64,000 nt of DNA from Clarkia xantiana subsp. parviflora (lineage: Eukaryota > Streptophyta > Magnoliopsida > Myrtales > Onagraceae). This document shows positions 33,668-43,823 of the stretch, in pieces. The notes beneath the pieces were generated by a model. That model was given only the letters and a program-made list of their open reading frames with translations, made no database searches and had not been told where the DNA came from. The stretch's first letter is position 1. Every line of letters starts with the position of its first letter. The position numbers were made by a program, and so were the translations under genes. The stretch lies in contig JAPTYO010000005.1 in NCBI GenBank assembly GCA_036873135.1, positions 8,782,166 to 8,846,165 of the forward strand, in the 5' to 3' direction.

Positions 33668-34445
33668 CGAAGCTCTTTTGCGCTTCGTATCGTCAATTCT
33701 GGTATCTCTCTGCTGCGATTTTCACTAGTGATTCTTCGATTTCATTAGTAGATTGTTTATTCTTTGATTCGTTGCCTTTTTGGCTTCTGTTCATTGATTT
33801 TTCTGAAATCGTGTTGATTGTTTGATTCTCTGGAAAGAATACGATATTCAGATTTGCTTGCATGTTGAGGATCTGTCAGAAATTCGCCGTGAATCTTTGA
33901 AATCTATCACGACGTTTCGTATTTCCTGACGATTCGATTTTCATGCACATATAATCTCATATCTGCTATTGCATGTTGATTTTCTTCAGAAAAATTGTTG
34001 GAATTTACTGAGACGATTCGACTTCTTGAGGATTCTACAATGTTTTCTTCATGATTTTTTGCGGATCTTACATTTCATAATTGCTGGCTTAGATCTGTTG
34101 ATCTCTCTCTTGTTTTCTTTCTTACATGCACAACTCCGTCCTATGACGATTTGAAAAGCTGTCTTCTGTGACTTATATGAGACCTTATTTTCTTTGAGGA
34201 TCTGTTAATGCTCTTCTCTGATCTTGCTTTGTTCCTGTAGATCTGCTACATTCTGCTTAGCGATCCTTTTATCCATTCTTTCTGATGGAACCTGAAGCAA
34301 GCAAGAACAGGAAGCTGATCTTGTTCAGGCAACTGAAAAACCTCCGACTCTTTATGTCGCTGATGAGTTGCCAAAGATCGATCATAACCATCCCCTCTAT
34401 TTGCACCCATAGGATTCTGCTGGTCTTTCTCTGGTTTCAGAAAAA

Positions 34446-35195
34446 TTGACTTCATCCGAGGACTATGGCTTTTGGAGTAAGGCCATGAGGATTTGCCTTA
34501 TTTCAAAGAATAAACTCGGTTTTGTCACTGGTGCTTGTAAGAAAGAGAATTTTGAACCTAGTCTACATCATCTCTGGGGCTGTTGCAACGCTCTTGTTTT
34601 AGCCTGGATCATGAACTCGGTCTCAAGAGAGCTGATGTATGGTAGCATTTACACCAAGAGTGCCTTTTTTGTCTGGAATGACCTTAAGGAGAGGTTACAC
34701 AAAGTTAATGGTTCGAGGATCTTTCAGTTGCATCGCGACATTTGCTTGGCCCAACAGGGAGTGGACTCTGTTTCCACATTGCTAAGCTAAGAACCATTTG
34801 GGAGGAATTCGATGCCATATGCAACATGCCCAGTTGTGGATGTCCCATTTTTCAAAAACATATTACGCATTCCAACAATTTGAAACTATTTCAGTTTTTA
34901 AATGGCCTTAATGATTCCTACTCCAATGTTCGCACCAATCTGGTCATGAGAGAAGCTTTACCCTCTGTTTCACAGGCTTACTCTATCCTTGTTCAGGAAT
35001 AACATCAGAGGAGCCTTTCTGGAGGTTCTTTTGCTAACAATGTTTCAGATCTCAAAACCTCTGATGTTTCTACCAACAAACCTCGTGGCCAGAAAAGGAA
35101 CCTTAATCTCATCTATGACTTTTGCAAAATTAAAGGGCATGATTATGAGCACTGCTTTAAAAGGAAGGGATATCCACCTGTTGGAAATTTCGTAA
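34446..35195 (+). pseudogene. Copia D gag fragment
   Basis: 34446-34790 has the copia gag core (DYGFWSKAMRICLISKNKLGF, NSVSRELMYGSIYTKSAFFVW, VNGSRIFQLHRDI). It continues after a frame change at 34742-35002 (LRTIWEEFDAICNMPSC, FQFLNGLNDSYSNVRTNLVM). A zinc knuckle near 35110 reads DFCKIKGHDYEHCFKRKGYP and has lost its first cysteine. Gag forms the particle shell and binds element RNA. This copy is frameshifted at least twice. Confidence 0.85.
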
Positions 35196-35331
35196 TAACA
35201 ACCAGGGCCAGGGCAGGAATCCTCAGGCCAATTCAGCCAATGACAATTCTTCTAATAGTTATGCTTCTGCAGGATCAGGGGCTGGTGGAGCACTCGTCTC
35301 TACCCCTCTTGACCCTACCAAAAACCAGCCT

Positions 35332-35868
35332 ATGATGGTTACCACTGAGCAACTTGAGCATTTTGCTCGACCAATGGTGAAGTCACACCAATCTGGATCT
35401 GAGGCTGGGGAGGCTCTTGTTAATGCAGCTTCTTCTGCATCAGGTAAACATTGTTCTAACTCTGAGTGGATTTTAGATACTGGTGCCACTCATCATATGT
35501 CTTGTAGATCTGACTGGTTACATGACTTCCATGTTAGCTCTAGCAATGTTCAATTGGCAAATGGTTTTCAATCCAAAATATCTAGTATTGGGAAATTCAA
35601 AATTGGTCATAATAAGTTTCTAACAGATGTCCTGTATGTTCCTGATTTCAAATTCAATTTAATATTTGTTGGTAAGATTACAAGAGATCTTTCCTGCTCT
35701 GTGACTTTTCATCCTAAATTTGTTGTATTGCAGGATCTTTGCAATGGAATGGTGTTGGGGAATAGACATGAAGCAGCAAGGCTTTATTTTATAAAGCTTG
35801 AATCTTTGATCCCTGTAGCACTTCAGTCCCATGCTGTTCACCCTGAAACCATTATGTGGCATAGACGT
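35332..35868 (+). pseudogene. Copia D protease and pre-integrase fragment
   Basis: One open frame encodes the aspartic protease motif WILDTGATHHM (active-site DTG at about residue 48), the segment DVLYVPDFKFNLIFVGKIT and the GAG-pre-integrase end HPETIMWHRR. The copia frame then runs into unrelated sequence at about 35868 (gtgtacacgacc), the left junction with the gypsy fragment. Integrase should follow but is absent. Confidence 0.88.
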
Positions 35869-36051
35869 GTACACGACCAGAGCGTCATCGTGCGGGGTCT
35901 CCACGCCTACGAGATCCTCCGACGAAAAGGAGATCACCATCTCTTCCTTCAGGGTCCAAGATCGGGACCTCTTACCCAGCACCACAGCAGCGGGAATTCT
36001 AGAGGCATAAACCTCCCGGGAGGATGAGGTATCACCTCCCGCCGCAAATCC

Positions 36052-37461
36052 TCAGTGAATTACATTGATAGTGCCCCGCTTCTCCTTACGAGCACCAGAA
36101 GACTCCGGGTCAGACCTCTTCTTCTTTGGGGACCGATCGCGGGATTGGGAACGGGACCGTGATCGGGATCGAGAACGGGATCGACACCGCTTCTCCCCGA
36201 TAAACTCCTTAAGCTTCCCCTTCTGGATCAGCTTTTCGATCTCCTTCTTCAGTTCCCGAAAATGATTGGTGTCGTGACCATTTGCGCGATGAAATCGACA
36301 GTAGCGATCGGTGCGGAATCCCAAAAATTCTCCTTCCTTCTTCGGGGGGTACCTGGAGATACCATGTCGCTCAATGACCGTTAACACCTCCGCCATAGAG
36401 CTATTGAGAGGAATGTCATGATCCTCCCGCCTGTCCTTCTTCGAGGAACGCCTATCATCCCTCCGATTAGAGCGGCCTCGACTCCGACTGCTCTCGGATT
36501 TATCCTCCGACTTGCGCTCGTCCAAGGGTTTGACCGAATGCTTTCCCTTATTCGACTTCGGGGGCTCAAGCTCTCCAGCGGATATCTTCGACTCCTGGAC
36601 ATCGATTTGCCGCTTCACCCTCTTTTGCAACGCCTCCATATTCCACACAGCCTTCTCAGCTACGCTGTGCATCAAGTCGGAACCGTAGGGGGCTGTTAGG
36701 TTCCGAATGAAGGTACGGATGGTCTCACCCTCCGAAATCTCCTCGTCAATCTCCGCCACGCTGGCAGTGTATCGCTGGTAATAGTGTGCCAGCGACTCAT
36801 CGGGCCTCTGTACCACCTGGGTCAGGGACCTCACACTCTTCAACAGACGTCTGCGACCCTGATACTGCTGAATAAAGCGGTCGTGCATATCAGCCCAGCA
36901 AGTGATGCAGCCTGGGGGCAGACTGAAGAACCAGGTCAGGGCTCTCTCACCAAGTGTGTTCGGGAACAACGTACACACGATATCTTCATTTGGGGCTCTG
37001 CCCAGACACGCCATAAGGTGCTTCTGGACATGACGAACCGGATCTCCCTCGCCATCATACTCCTTAATCGTGGGGATACCCAGCCCTGGCGGGGCGAGGG
37101 TGTCTATGAGTCGAGGAACGAAGGGATGGGTGGATCGATCCCTCAGCTCCGACACCAGCGACTTCTGCTCTCCCATGCAGATGTTCACGATATTCACCAC
37201 CTGATCGGGGGTGATGAGACCATTAAGGGGAATGGTCCTATGCTGCACTGGTCCTGGCCCATCGACCATAAATCGTTCTGGTTGAGTGGACTCCCTACTC
37301 CTGCCCTGGCTTCGGGGCTGGACCTCCCGCACATTCTGAACCTCTGCTGGTGGGGGCGCTTCCTCTTCTAGTGGGGGCATCTCCTCTTGCCTCCTCTCAG
37401 CCTCTCTCCGATCTAAGAGAGCCTCCACGGCTGCCAAAAACATCGGCATGGCCTCCGCCAC
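36052..37461 (-). CDS. Gypsy gag polyprotein with an RS-rich tail
   Basis: An uninterrupted 469-codon minus-strand frame. Residues 1-90 are an acidic, proline-rich N-terminus. About residues 130-270 are the retrotransposon gag domain (LGERALTWFFSLPPGCITCW, DRFIQQYQGRRRLLKSV, RPDESLAHYYQRY). A charged region follows, then a degenerate zinc knuckle (YCRFHRANGHDTNHFRELKK) at about 385-405, then an arginine-serine dipeptide tail at about 425-450. The frame ends with TINVIH and TGA. The same frame stays open beyond the stop (GFAAGGDTSSSREVYASR...) to 35869, so TGA is probably a mutated glycine codon and the original gag-pol was longer. Gag packages element RNA. Among the longest intact frames in the window. 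Confidence 0.85.
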   Translation of the reverse strand: MAEAMPMFLAAVEALLDRREAERRQEEMPPLEEEAPPPAEVQNVREVQPRSQGRSRESTQPERFMVDGPGPVQHRTIPLNGLITPDQVVNIVNICMGEQKSLVSELRDRSTHPFVPRLIDTLAPPGLGIPTIKEYDGEGDPVRHVQKHLMACLGRAPNEDIVCTLFPNTLGERALTWFFSLPPGCITCWADMHDRFIQQYQGRRRLLKSVRSLTQVVQRPDESLAHYYQRYTASVAEIDEEISEGETIRTFIRNLTAPYGSDLMHSVAEKAVWNMEALQKRVKRQIDVQESKISAGELEPPKSNKGKHSVKPLDERKSEDKSESSRSRGRSNRRDDRRSSKKDRREDHDIPLNSSMAEVLTVIERHGISRYPPKKEGEFLGFRTDRYCRFHRANGHDTNHFRELKKEIEKLIQKGKLKEFIGEKRCRSRSRSRSRSRSQSRDRSPKKKRSDPESSGARKEKRGTINVIH

Positions 37462-37713
37462 AGCCCTCGTCAGGTCCGCATTTGGAGGAGCCTCCTGCTC
37501 CCTATTCTCCTAGTGTTGAGCAGCAGTATCTTCAGGAGCTTCATTATGCTCCCCTGTCCGGGAGACCTCAGCAGGGAGATTCTGGCCCTCAACGCGCTCC
37601 GGTGGTGAATTCAGAGTCGTCCCAGCAGGATGACGGGAACCACCAGATTGTCCTTGTCTTCTTTACTTGCCAGCCGCCATTGAACGAGTAGAAGGCATAT
37701 CAGCTTTTTGTCA

Positions 37714-37733
37714 CGTTCCCACAGACGACGCCA
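37714..37733 (-). promoter_or_regulatory. Gypsy primer-binding site
   Basis: Minus strand tggcgtcgtctgtgggaa immediately inside the LTR end. It is a variant of the common plant gypsy motif TGGCGCCGTCTGTGGGAA. Confidence 0.8.
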
Positions 37734-37734
37734 A

Positions 37735-38369
37735 TGTTGGATCACGGTGGAACTCCGGTACGGTCTTGACGTCGATCCGAGCTCCTTTGCTCCACGTAAT
37801 CCTGCAAAGAGGGGATAGACCGGGCGGTGACCCAGAATCCCTCTCCGATGCTTAAATGAGTTTCTCGTATGGACTGGCAAGCAGTAATCTCAAGTAGTGT
37901 ATCTCAAAACGTAATCGATCTGAGGTAACCTCTGCCCTTTTATAGGCGGAGAGGTACCTCAGTTACCTGGTGAACCGTTGGGGTGGTTAGCCCATATTCC
38001 GCGTATCTCGGGCACGATCCCGCCTATCTAGGCCATGATCTCGCTTATCTCGGCCACGCCCCGCGTATCTCGGCCACGCTCCGCGTATCTCAATCACGCT
38101 CCGCGTATCTCGGCCACGCCCCGCGTATCCCGGCCTCAACCTCTGATAGCAAGTCCCGACTACCATCGGGGACTCCAGAGTTATCTCGTTGTGTCACCGC
38201 TCGGGGCCCCTCGTCATCGTGACAGGGCCAATCATTCTCAGGGATTCATCATCGGGGCCTACTTAAAGGCGTCTCATCGGGAGCATTCAGCTCACCTATC
38301 AGGGCCCAGTGGGCCTATTCACCGTTTCCTCACCGTTAAAGGGCCTATCGGCCATAGCGAAGCCCATCA
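37735..38369 (-). repeat. 5' LTR of gypsy fragment 1
   Basis: 635 bp. On the minus strand it starts with tgatgggc and ends with ccaaca before the primer site. It has a TATA box (complement of 37937-37944, cctataaaag) and the phrase gcatcggagaggg. The outer boundary at 38369 is inferred from TGATGGG, where coiled-coil sequence of another element begins. Confidence 0.65.
37996..38135. repeat. Tandem repeat in LTR U3 (cgcgtatctcggccacgc units)
   Basis: About seven units of 18-19 bp built on cgcgtatctcggccacgc, with variants. It lies 60-200 bp upstream of the LTR TATA box on the minus strand, again an enhancer-like position. Confidence 0.85.
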
Positions 38370-38715
38370 CTTTGTAACACTTCAAAGCCTTCTGACAGGC
38401 TTCCTGACAAGCGTTCTCGACATCATGAGCATGAAGAACAAGATTTGCTTTAAAATTATTACGCGCAACTTCAAGCGAAGCATCAGAAGTGCTCAGCCTC
38501 ATCTAAAAAGACAACTCTCTCTTTTGACCCTCTACAATCTGAGCTTCGAGAGAGACGCGCTCAGTGCGAAATTTAGTGACCTCCCACGATAACATCAACA
38601 ATGACTTGTTGAAATTAAAAAAATGAGCCACAACCTGCAACAAGAATAACAAGGATAAACCAAAAATAAAAGATGAACTAAAAAAAGTTACAAGAAGTAA
38701 GCATCGCAAAAACAT
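38299..38715 (-). pseudogene. Coiled-coil ORF fragment of a gypsy element
   Basis: Minus-strand pieces 38503-38715 and 38299-38502 are in one frame separated by a single stop. The product (VTKFRTERVSLEAQIVEGQ, then LEVARNNFKANLVLHAHD, ENACQEACQKALKCYKV) is a charged coiled coil with the flavour of the antisense-ORF C-terminus at 1272-1748. It is truncated by the LTR of gypsy fragment 1. Confidence 0.4.
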
Positions 38716-38869
38716 TTACAAGTGCAAAAGAGGTAAAAGCGCTCTCAACCATAATCTCAGGGGAATGAAGGTCCTTTTCTTATTTTGTCTAATAATTCTT
38801 CAACTTGCCCCAGCGTAAACAATGCTGGTTATTTGGCTCGAGTGTCTATCTTTTTTTTCTTTTTTCTTT

Positions 38870-39991
38870 TTTATTTTTTCTTTCTTTTTTGGTCGGGATG
38901 TTTCGTCTCAGTCGTTCTCATGCTTGAAGCTTCTTTTTCCAGTTGAGAGGCTTCCGGTGCTGGATCCTTGGCGACTGGGGACAGTTCCCGCCTAATTTGA
39001 TTCCAAAATGCCATGAATGTTGTCATCACCTCTGGGGGCAGTGACAGGGGCTGTCTTTGGTTCTTCTGGGTTGGGAGGAAGTTCGAAATGAGTATTTTCC
39101 CCATTGGTGGTGTTGTTGTTGCGTATAGTAGAATCCCGCCTCTCTTCTTCACCCACTTGTTTAGAGCCATTGGGATCCATTTGCGGCCTTGATACCTCCT
39201 CCACCACAACTGACACTCCTTTCGTCTAATTCTTCAGCGGGGCCATGACTTTTCGATCTGTTCCCACCGACGGTGCTAAATGTTAGATCAAGAATCGTCA
39301 GGCCTTTAGCTTTCGGGAATGGATTCCAGGAATTCGCTTTGGTAGCTATTTTAAGTGTTTATCTCGACCTCACGAGGTACTTAGTTTCCTTTATAAATCT
39401 ATGTGGCGTTAACCTGGAAAGGGGATGGGGATTTTCCCCTGATTCCACTCTGAAGCTTAAGTCAGTAATGGATTATGAGAAGAATAATGAGTAAATGTAT
39501 GAAATTACTAGCGAGTATTTATAGGGGAAGTTTACCGACTTTAAATGGTGGCTACCCTTTGGAAGGGTTTTTTCCTGAGTCAGCATAAGCAGGTGACTAG
39601 CAGGTCGCCAACTCATTGTTCCTTAAGAGGAGAGGTTTGCTATAGTCGGCATAAGCTACTTGTCTCCTCACTATTCCTTAGGGGGGGAGTTTTCTTCAAA
39701 GAGGTGGTGACAAGTAGGTCGTCACGTATCTATTTTTCCTTAAGAGGAAGGGTTTCTTCATAAACACTGGATCCTCGCCTCTCCCAGTTCCTTAAGAGGA
39801 AGGGTTTTATCGAAAGGCGTCACCTTCTACTGAGTCGTCGTCTTCTATGTCGCCAATCCCTAAAAGAGATGTGCCGACCTTTTATCACTATCTTTCCATT
39901 TTGGATCTAAATAGTCATCAACCTTCACTTTGTGTCGCAGTCGCGACTTGTCAATGGTCGACCTTAGATTATCTTAAATCGTAACCCAACA
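38870..39991 (-). mobile_element. Gypsy fragment 2: 5' LTR, leader and start of gag, minus orientation
   Basis: LTR 39991-39281, then on the minus strand the leader ttagcaccgtcggtgggaac (primer-site like), then a frame beginning MDPNGSKQVGEEERRD (39176), typical of a variable gag N-terminus, disrupted by a stop near 38990. It ends in a long pyrimidine tract at 38850-38890. A different family from gypsy fragment 1. Confidence 0.65.
39281..39991 (-). repeat. 5' LTR of gypsy fragment 2
   Basis: 711 bp, plus-strand ends tgttagatc and acccaaca, so TG...CA on both strands. A TATA-like word (complement of tatttatag at 39518-39526) and several copies of ccttaagagga/agggttt-type words lie upstream. 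Copia D sequence resumes immediately right of it. Confidence 0.75.
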
Positions 39992-39999
39992 TGATTGTT

Positions 40000-40840
40000 T
40001 TGATCCAGAGAAAGTATGATTTGGAACTCATTGATGAGGTTGGCTTGAGTGGTTGTAAACCCTCAAAAATCCTTTGGAAGTCAATTTAAAATTGACTACC
40101 AAGGATTATGATGCTCATTTGAATATTACTTCTAATGATGATCTTATTTATGATGTAGGTTCATATAGAAAGTTGATTGGAAAGCTCTTATATCTGATAA
40201 TGACGAGGCCTGACATATCATTCACACTGCAGTATCTGAGTCAGTTCATAAAAGTCCCATTTTATAACAGCTTTGAGAGTGATTAGATATGTTAAAAATG
40301 AGCATGGAAATGATATTTTCTTGTCTACTGATTCTAATCATTTTTGGTTAGCTATTGTGACAGTGATTGGGCAACTTACCCCATGGAAAGAAGGTCTGTT
40401 ACAGGTTACTGTGTGAAGATTTGTAAGTCTTTGGTGTCTTGGAATGTAAAGAAATAGGGTATTGTTTCAACCTTTTCTGCAGAAGCGGGGTATAAGAACA
40501 TGGGGCAAGTAGCTAGAGAGGTTATTTGGCTTAGAAATCTTTTGAAAGAATTGAGATTTAAACAAAAGGATCCAGTTGTGTTGTATTGTGATAACAGTTC
40601 AGCCATACAAATAGTTTCAAACGATGTGTTTCATGAGAGGACTAAAAGCACGTAGAGATTGATTACCACTTTGTTAGAGATTTGTGAGTTTTTGGAAATT
40701 TGCAATTCAGATATATTAAGTCTATTGAACAATTAGTTGATTTGTTTACTAAGGGTTTGAGCAGGCAACAACATGAGTACCTTGCATCCAGACTTGGGAT
40801 GAAAAACGTCTATGGAAGACAAGGGGAGTCTGGATCTTGA
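40000..40840 (+). pseudogene. Copia D late RT and RNase H
   Basis: The frame at 40074-40286 gives LTTKDYDAHLNITSND...YRKLIGKLLYLIMTRPDISFTLQYLSQFIKVP, the RT to RNase H transition. Then, with frameshifts, CVKICKSLVSWNVKK, the region around the altered A-E-A-G-Y motif, LLYCDNSSAIQIVSND and HERTK, ending with the family tail (RQQHEYLASRLGMKN) at about 40800. Several stops. Confidence 0.8.
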
Positions 40841-40868
40841 TATGCAGTCTGCACTTGAGGGGGAGTAT

Positions 40869-41061
40869 TGAAGTTGGGTATTCTGTCTGGGTTTTGTGTA
40901 AAGTTGGGCTGCTTTGTTTACATTAGGCCCAGTGTATTCTGTGTATTGTTATTGGGCTTCTGTCAGCCTTGCAGTTGTTTATGGTCTTAGTTTGTCATGC
41001 TTAATATTTTGGGATGTAAACAAATATTATTTTTAGTAGTCTAAATATTTAAGGAGGAGAG
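40869..41061 (+). repeat. 3' LTR of copia D, truncated or interrupted
   Basis: It begins tgaagttggg after the polypurine tract gagggggagta (40857-40866), and shares ttaggcccagt and aaatatttaagg with the 5' LTR. It is interrupted at 41061 by a hAT MITE. Sequence beyond the MITE is not clearly LTR. Confidence 0.65.
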
Positions 41062-41792
41062 CAGGGATGGATCCACATTGGTGATTACGGGGTCATGGGA
41101 CACCGCTAAACTTGACCGAGCTAGTGTAAAAAAATTTCAATTACCGATAAGAACCCCATATAAAAATTGCAAATGACCCAATATAAAAATTATAAAGGAA
41201 TACATTGAAATGTAATGTTTAATAGTCTGGTTGGTTATGTGCACATATATTAATTACTCCAATGATGGTTTAATTCTCACCATCCACATCTTTTAATCTA
41301 ATATAATTTTACTGTTTAATATATTTTTCTCTATTGTGTTTAATATTTTTCCCCGATGTCATTATATTTGCTAGTTTTTAATCTAAGTTTTTAAAAATAT
41401 TTCTTAATTGTCATTACTTCTTTTTTTAAAACTCTTTTTTTTTTTCCTTTTATGTCTCATTCTTTCTCTTCACACATCATTGGAAAAACATTATTACAAT
41501 TTTGTAAGTTTTTTTTACAGCAAAAATATAAATAATTTTTATTTATCTCATTCTAATTGATTTTTGTTATTTGACCTGGAAAATTGTAACTTTTGTTATG
41601 TTATTTTTGTTAGTAATTGATATTATTAATGTTTGAAGTATTTTCTTAATTATGAGTATATATAGTTGTACTTTATCAATTTCGTTATATAAAAATAGTT
41701 CAACCCAAAATTATATTTGACTCGACTAATTTTTTTAGCTATATATAAAAAATTATCGTGCACCCACTGACTGGATTCTGAATTCGTCACTG
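41062..41792. mobile_element. hAT MITE with exact 8-bp target duplication, in the copia D LTR
   Basis: Flanked by gaggagag at 41054-41061 and 41793-41800. Termini are cagggatggatcca and, reverse-complemented, cagtgacgaattca (10 of 14 match). The ends resemble those of the hAT MITE at 15421-16050. 731 bp, AT-rich, no coding. Confidence 0.85.
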
Positions 41793-41800
41793 GAGGAGAG

Positions 41801-42425
41801 TTATCAGATGAACGATATAACTCGATGATCCTTAAGTGTTGTCCATATATATATATAAGTAATGTAGTGTTGAATCTTTATTGTGACATGGGAGTAAATT
41901 CATGATATGTACCAAAGTAGATCATCCAAATACATATATTTATTATAACTATAATATAATAAATGTATTTAGTGGCCTGCCTCACCACCATGAGACACGT
42001 TGCTTGAAAGAGATGTATTTTTCTTATTTGGATTCATCTCCTCATCAAATACCAAACCATTCACATCCTTTCACCACCAAGACCTCAGAGAGGCACCACC
42101 CCACTTTTTCATTCGGAAACAATTTTTCAGCAAGGAACTCATTCTTAGTATATATGCATATATTTTAATATATATTGAAAACAGTTCACTTGATCATCGA
42201 GCACGGAAGGCCTGATGAGCAGGAAAGCTTAGACTGTTGCGACACTACTGTACATGGTTGCATAAACAAACCTTTTTTTTTTTTTTTTTCTTTTTTCCCT
42301 CAAACCCCGTACCTTTCAAAAACAAGACCCAACCCTATGCATATGTTTCATATCCCCTCCTTCCTTTCCTTGAAACACACCGTTACGCTTCATCTTCATC
42401 TCATCGCCGGGTAAGTTTTTCAAAT
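41801..42425. other. Spacer 3' of the probable gene
   Basis: AT-rich with a T run near 42273-42289 and chance ORFs on the plus strand. It probably includes the 3' UTR of the minus-strand gene that follows. No other feature. Confidence 0.4.
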
Positions 42426-42907
42426 CTACCAAACACTTGCCTGGAAAATAACGTAAACAAAATCCTAAATTTAATTAATTAATTAATTTATATATTTTTA
42501 AGAGAATAAAAATCATGAGAAATTAGTAGAGTGAAGAAGAGTATAAATACCGTATTGAGGGTGGGAGCGTGGTGGCTGAGGCGGGAGCATGGAAGGGCAG
42601 GAGAAACGCCGAAGCCATTGCCGGATCCAACAACGGAGATATCTTCACCAACGTGTGAATCCTCCTCTCTGACTCTCAGCACCTGACTGTGCACATCCGC
42701 CGCTTTCTTCCTCGGCCGTATCCACCGCCACCTCATCCTGGCGCTCCTCCTCGGAGACTCCACCTCTTCCGTCGAGGATGACGCCCCGCTCTCGGTGTCC
42801 GTCGTCGTGTCACCTCCGTCGTTCCACAAAGCCTTCGTCAGACCGCGGTGGAGGACGAGGTCGGGGACCTCCGGGGCCACGGCTGTGACACTCTTCTTCA
42901 CGGTCAT
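42426..42907 (-). CDS. Probable small gene of unknown function, two exons
   Basis: The minus-strand ATG is at 42907. The frame runs 119 codons to 42551, where cg/gtattt could be a splice donor. An acceptor ttttccag ends at 42441, and exon 2 (42440-42426) adds Ala-Ser-Val-Trp and a stop, giving 123 residues. Without splicing the frame is 139 residues and ends in a hydrophobic tail read from AT-rich sequence, which is less likely. The protein starts MTVKKSVTAVAPEVPDLVLH, has a Ser/Thr/Glu-rich segment (about 35-50), a basic patch (RRSARMRWRWIRPRKK) and then VLRVREEDSHVGED. I do not recognise the family. Support: high GC and codon-like composition against AT-rich flanks, a TATA box 73 bp upstream and a G-box further up. 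Confidence 0.5.
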
Positions 42908-42979
42908 GTCTTGTCGAGATGGATGAAACGTTTCGAGAAGCTGGTTGATAAGTAATGGAGGGGCTTTTGGGTGACTACG

Positions 42980-42987
42980 TTTATATA
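42980..42987 (-). promoter_or_regulatory. TATA box of the probable minus-strand gene
   Basis: Minus strand tatataaa, about 73 bp before the ATG at 42907, followed by a short leader. A CACGTG G-box lies further upstream at 43073-43078 (gacacgtgga), a typical light- or ABA-related plant site. Confidence 0.55.
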
Positions 42988-43086
42988 CCGGGAGGAGAAG
43001 GTGGAGATACGGTGACTGAGAAATGAATTAATTGATTCCGTGAGGGACTTCGTAAAGGGAAGGGGAGACCGACACGTGGAACTCAA

Positions 43087-43823
43087 AAAGAGATAAACGT
43101 GGTCTGTTATCGGTGTTGACCGATGTATGTGGTAATTATTAAGTTTATTCAGTTCAGTTCAGACATATGTTTTTGTTATTTATTATTTATTTATATTATA
43201 AAAAAAAATATAGAAGGTTGTCAGTAAGACTGTGAAAATAAATTAGTTTCCTAAACCCTAATGATTATATTTACGTATTATTAATTAATTATATGGACTT
43301 ACCTTGCTTGATGAGATATTCACCACAAAGTAGTAGTTGCCGTGTTTTAGTTGCAAAACCACCGATTCTCAGCCACTAATCACTGCCACGTCATCGTATC
43401 ACATCTGACACCTGCTTGCCACGTTAGACACGGCCCTAAAATGTTTTTTTCCCTCATGAATCATGTGATATTTATCCCATTCACGTGTTTAATATAGATT
43501 GGTGAATAAATAATATGATAATAATTGTGGCAATCATAGGGAAATCATTTGATATTATTTGAGACAACCGAAAATTAAGAAGTCCACTTTTATTTGAATG
43601 ACTCTTTGAATGCCAGGTTAACTCGTGTCAATACAGTGCTAAAAGATATCAGAAAGACTGACTATGAGAAGAGTAGAAGAAATTACGTACTCTCAAAATT
43701 AACTCTCCATTTAATATTTATTACTGTGCATGTTCATCTTTTATAGGGTGCTGATGGATCCTCAATTTTGTGGGTGGTTGTGTCATTCCGTTCACCTGCA
43801 TAAAGGGTTCGAATAATTTTTTA
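43087..43823. other. Upstream flank, AT-rich, no gene
   Basis: Presumed promoter region of the minus-strand gene. It contains an ordinary mix of AT-rich words and ccacgtca near 43387. No coding region. Confidence 0.4.

Larger units (their letters stand above)
35869..38369 (-). mobile_element. Gypsy fragment 1: 5' LTR, primer site and gag, minus orientation
   Basis: On the minus strand: LTR 38369-37735, primer site 37733-37714, gag 37461-36052 with extension to about 35869. The element stops just before the protease active site, so all catalytic pol domains are missing. Its left end joins the copia D protease-region sequence directly. Confidence 0.8.
33354..41061 (+). mobile_element. Copia element D with central replacement by gypsy sequence
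   Basis: 5' LTR, primer site, gag and protease run to about 35868. Copia sequence resumes about 39992 in late RT and continues through RNase H, polypurine tract (40857-40866) and 3' LTR start (40869). Integrase and most of RT are missing. The gap is filled by two minus-strand gypsy fragments with their LTRs. The frames contain stops throughout. Confidence 0.85.

Noticed and set aside
36784..37371. 195-codon plus-strand ORF
   Set aside because: Antisense shadow of the gypsy gag frame, with no protein-like motifs.
38035..38592. 185-codon plus-strand ORF
   Set aside because: Translates the CpG tandem repeat and the antisense of a coiled-coil fragment.
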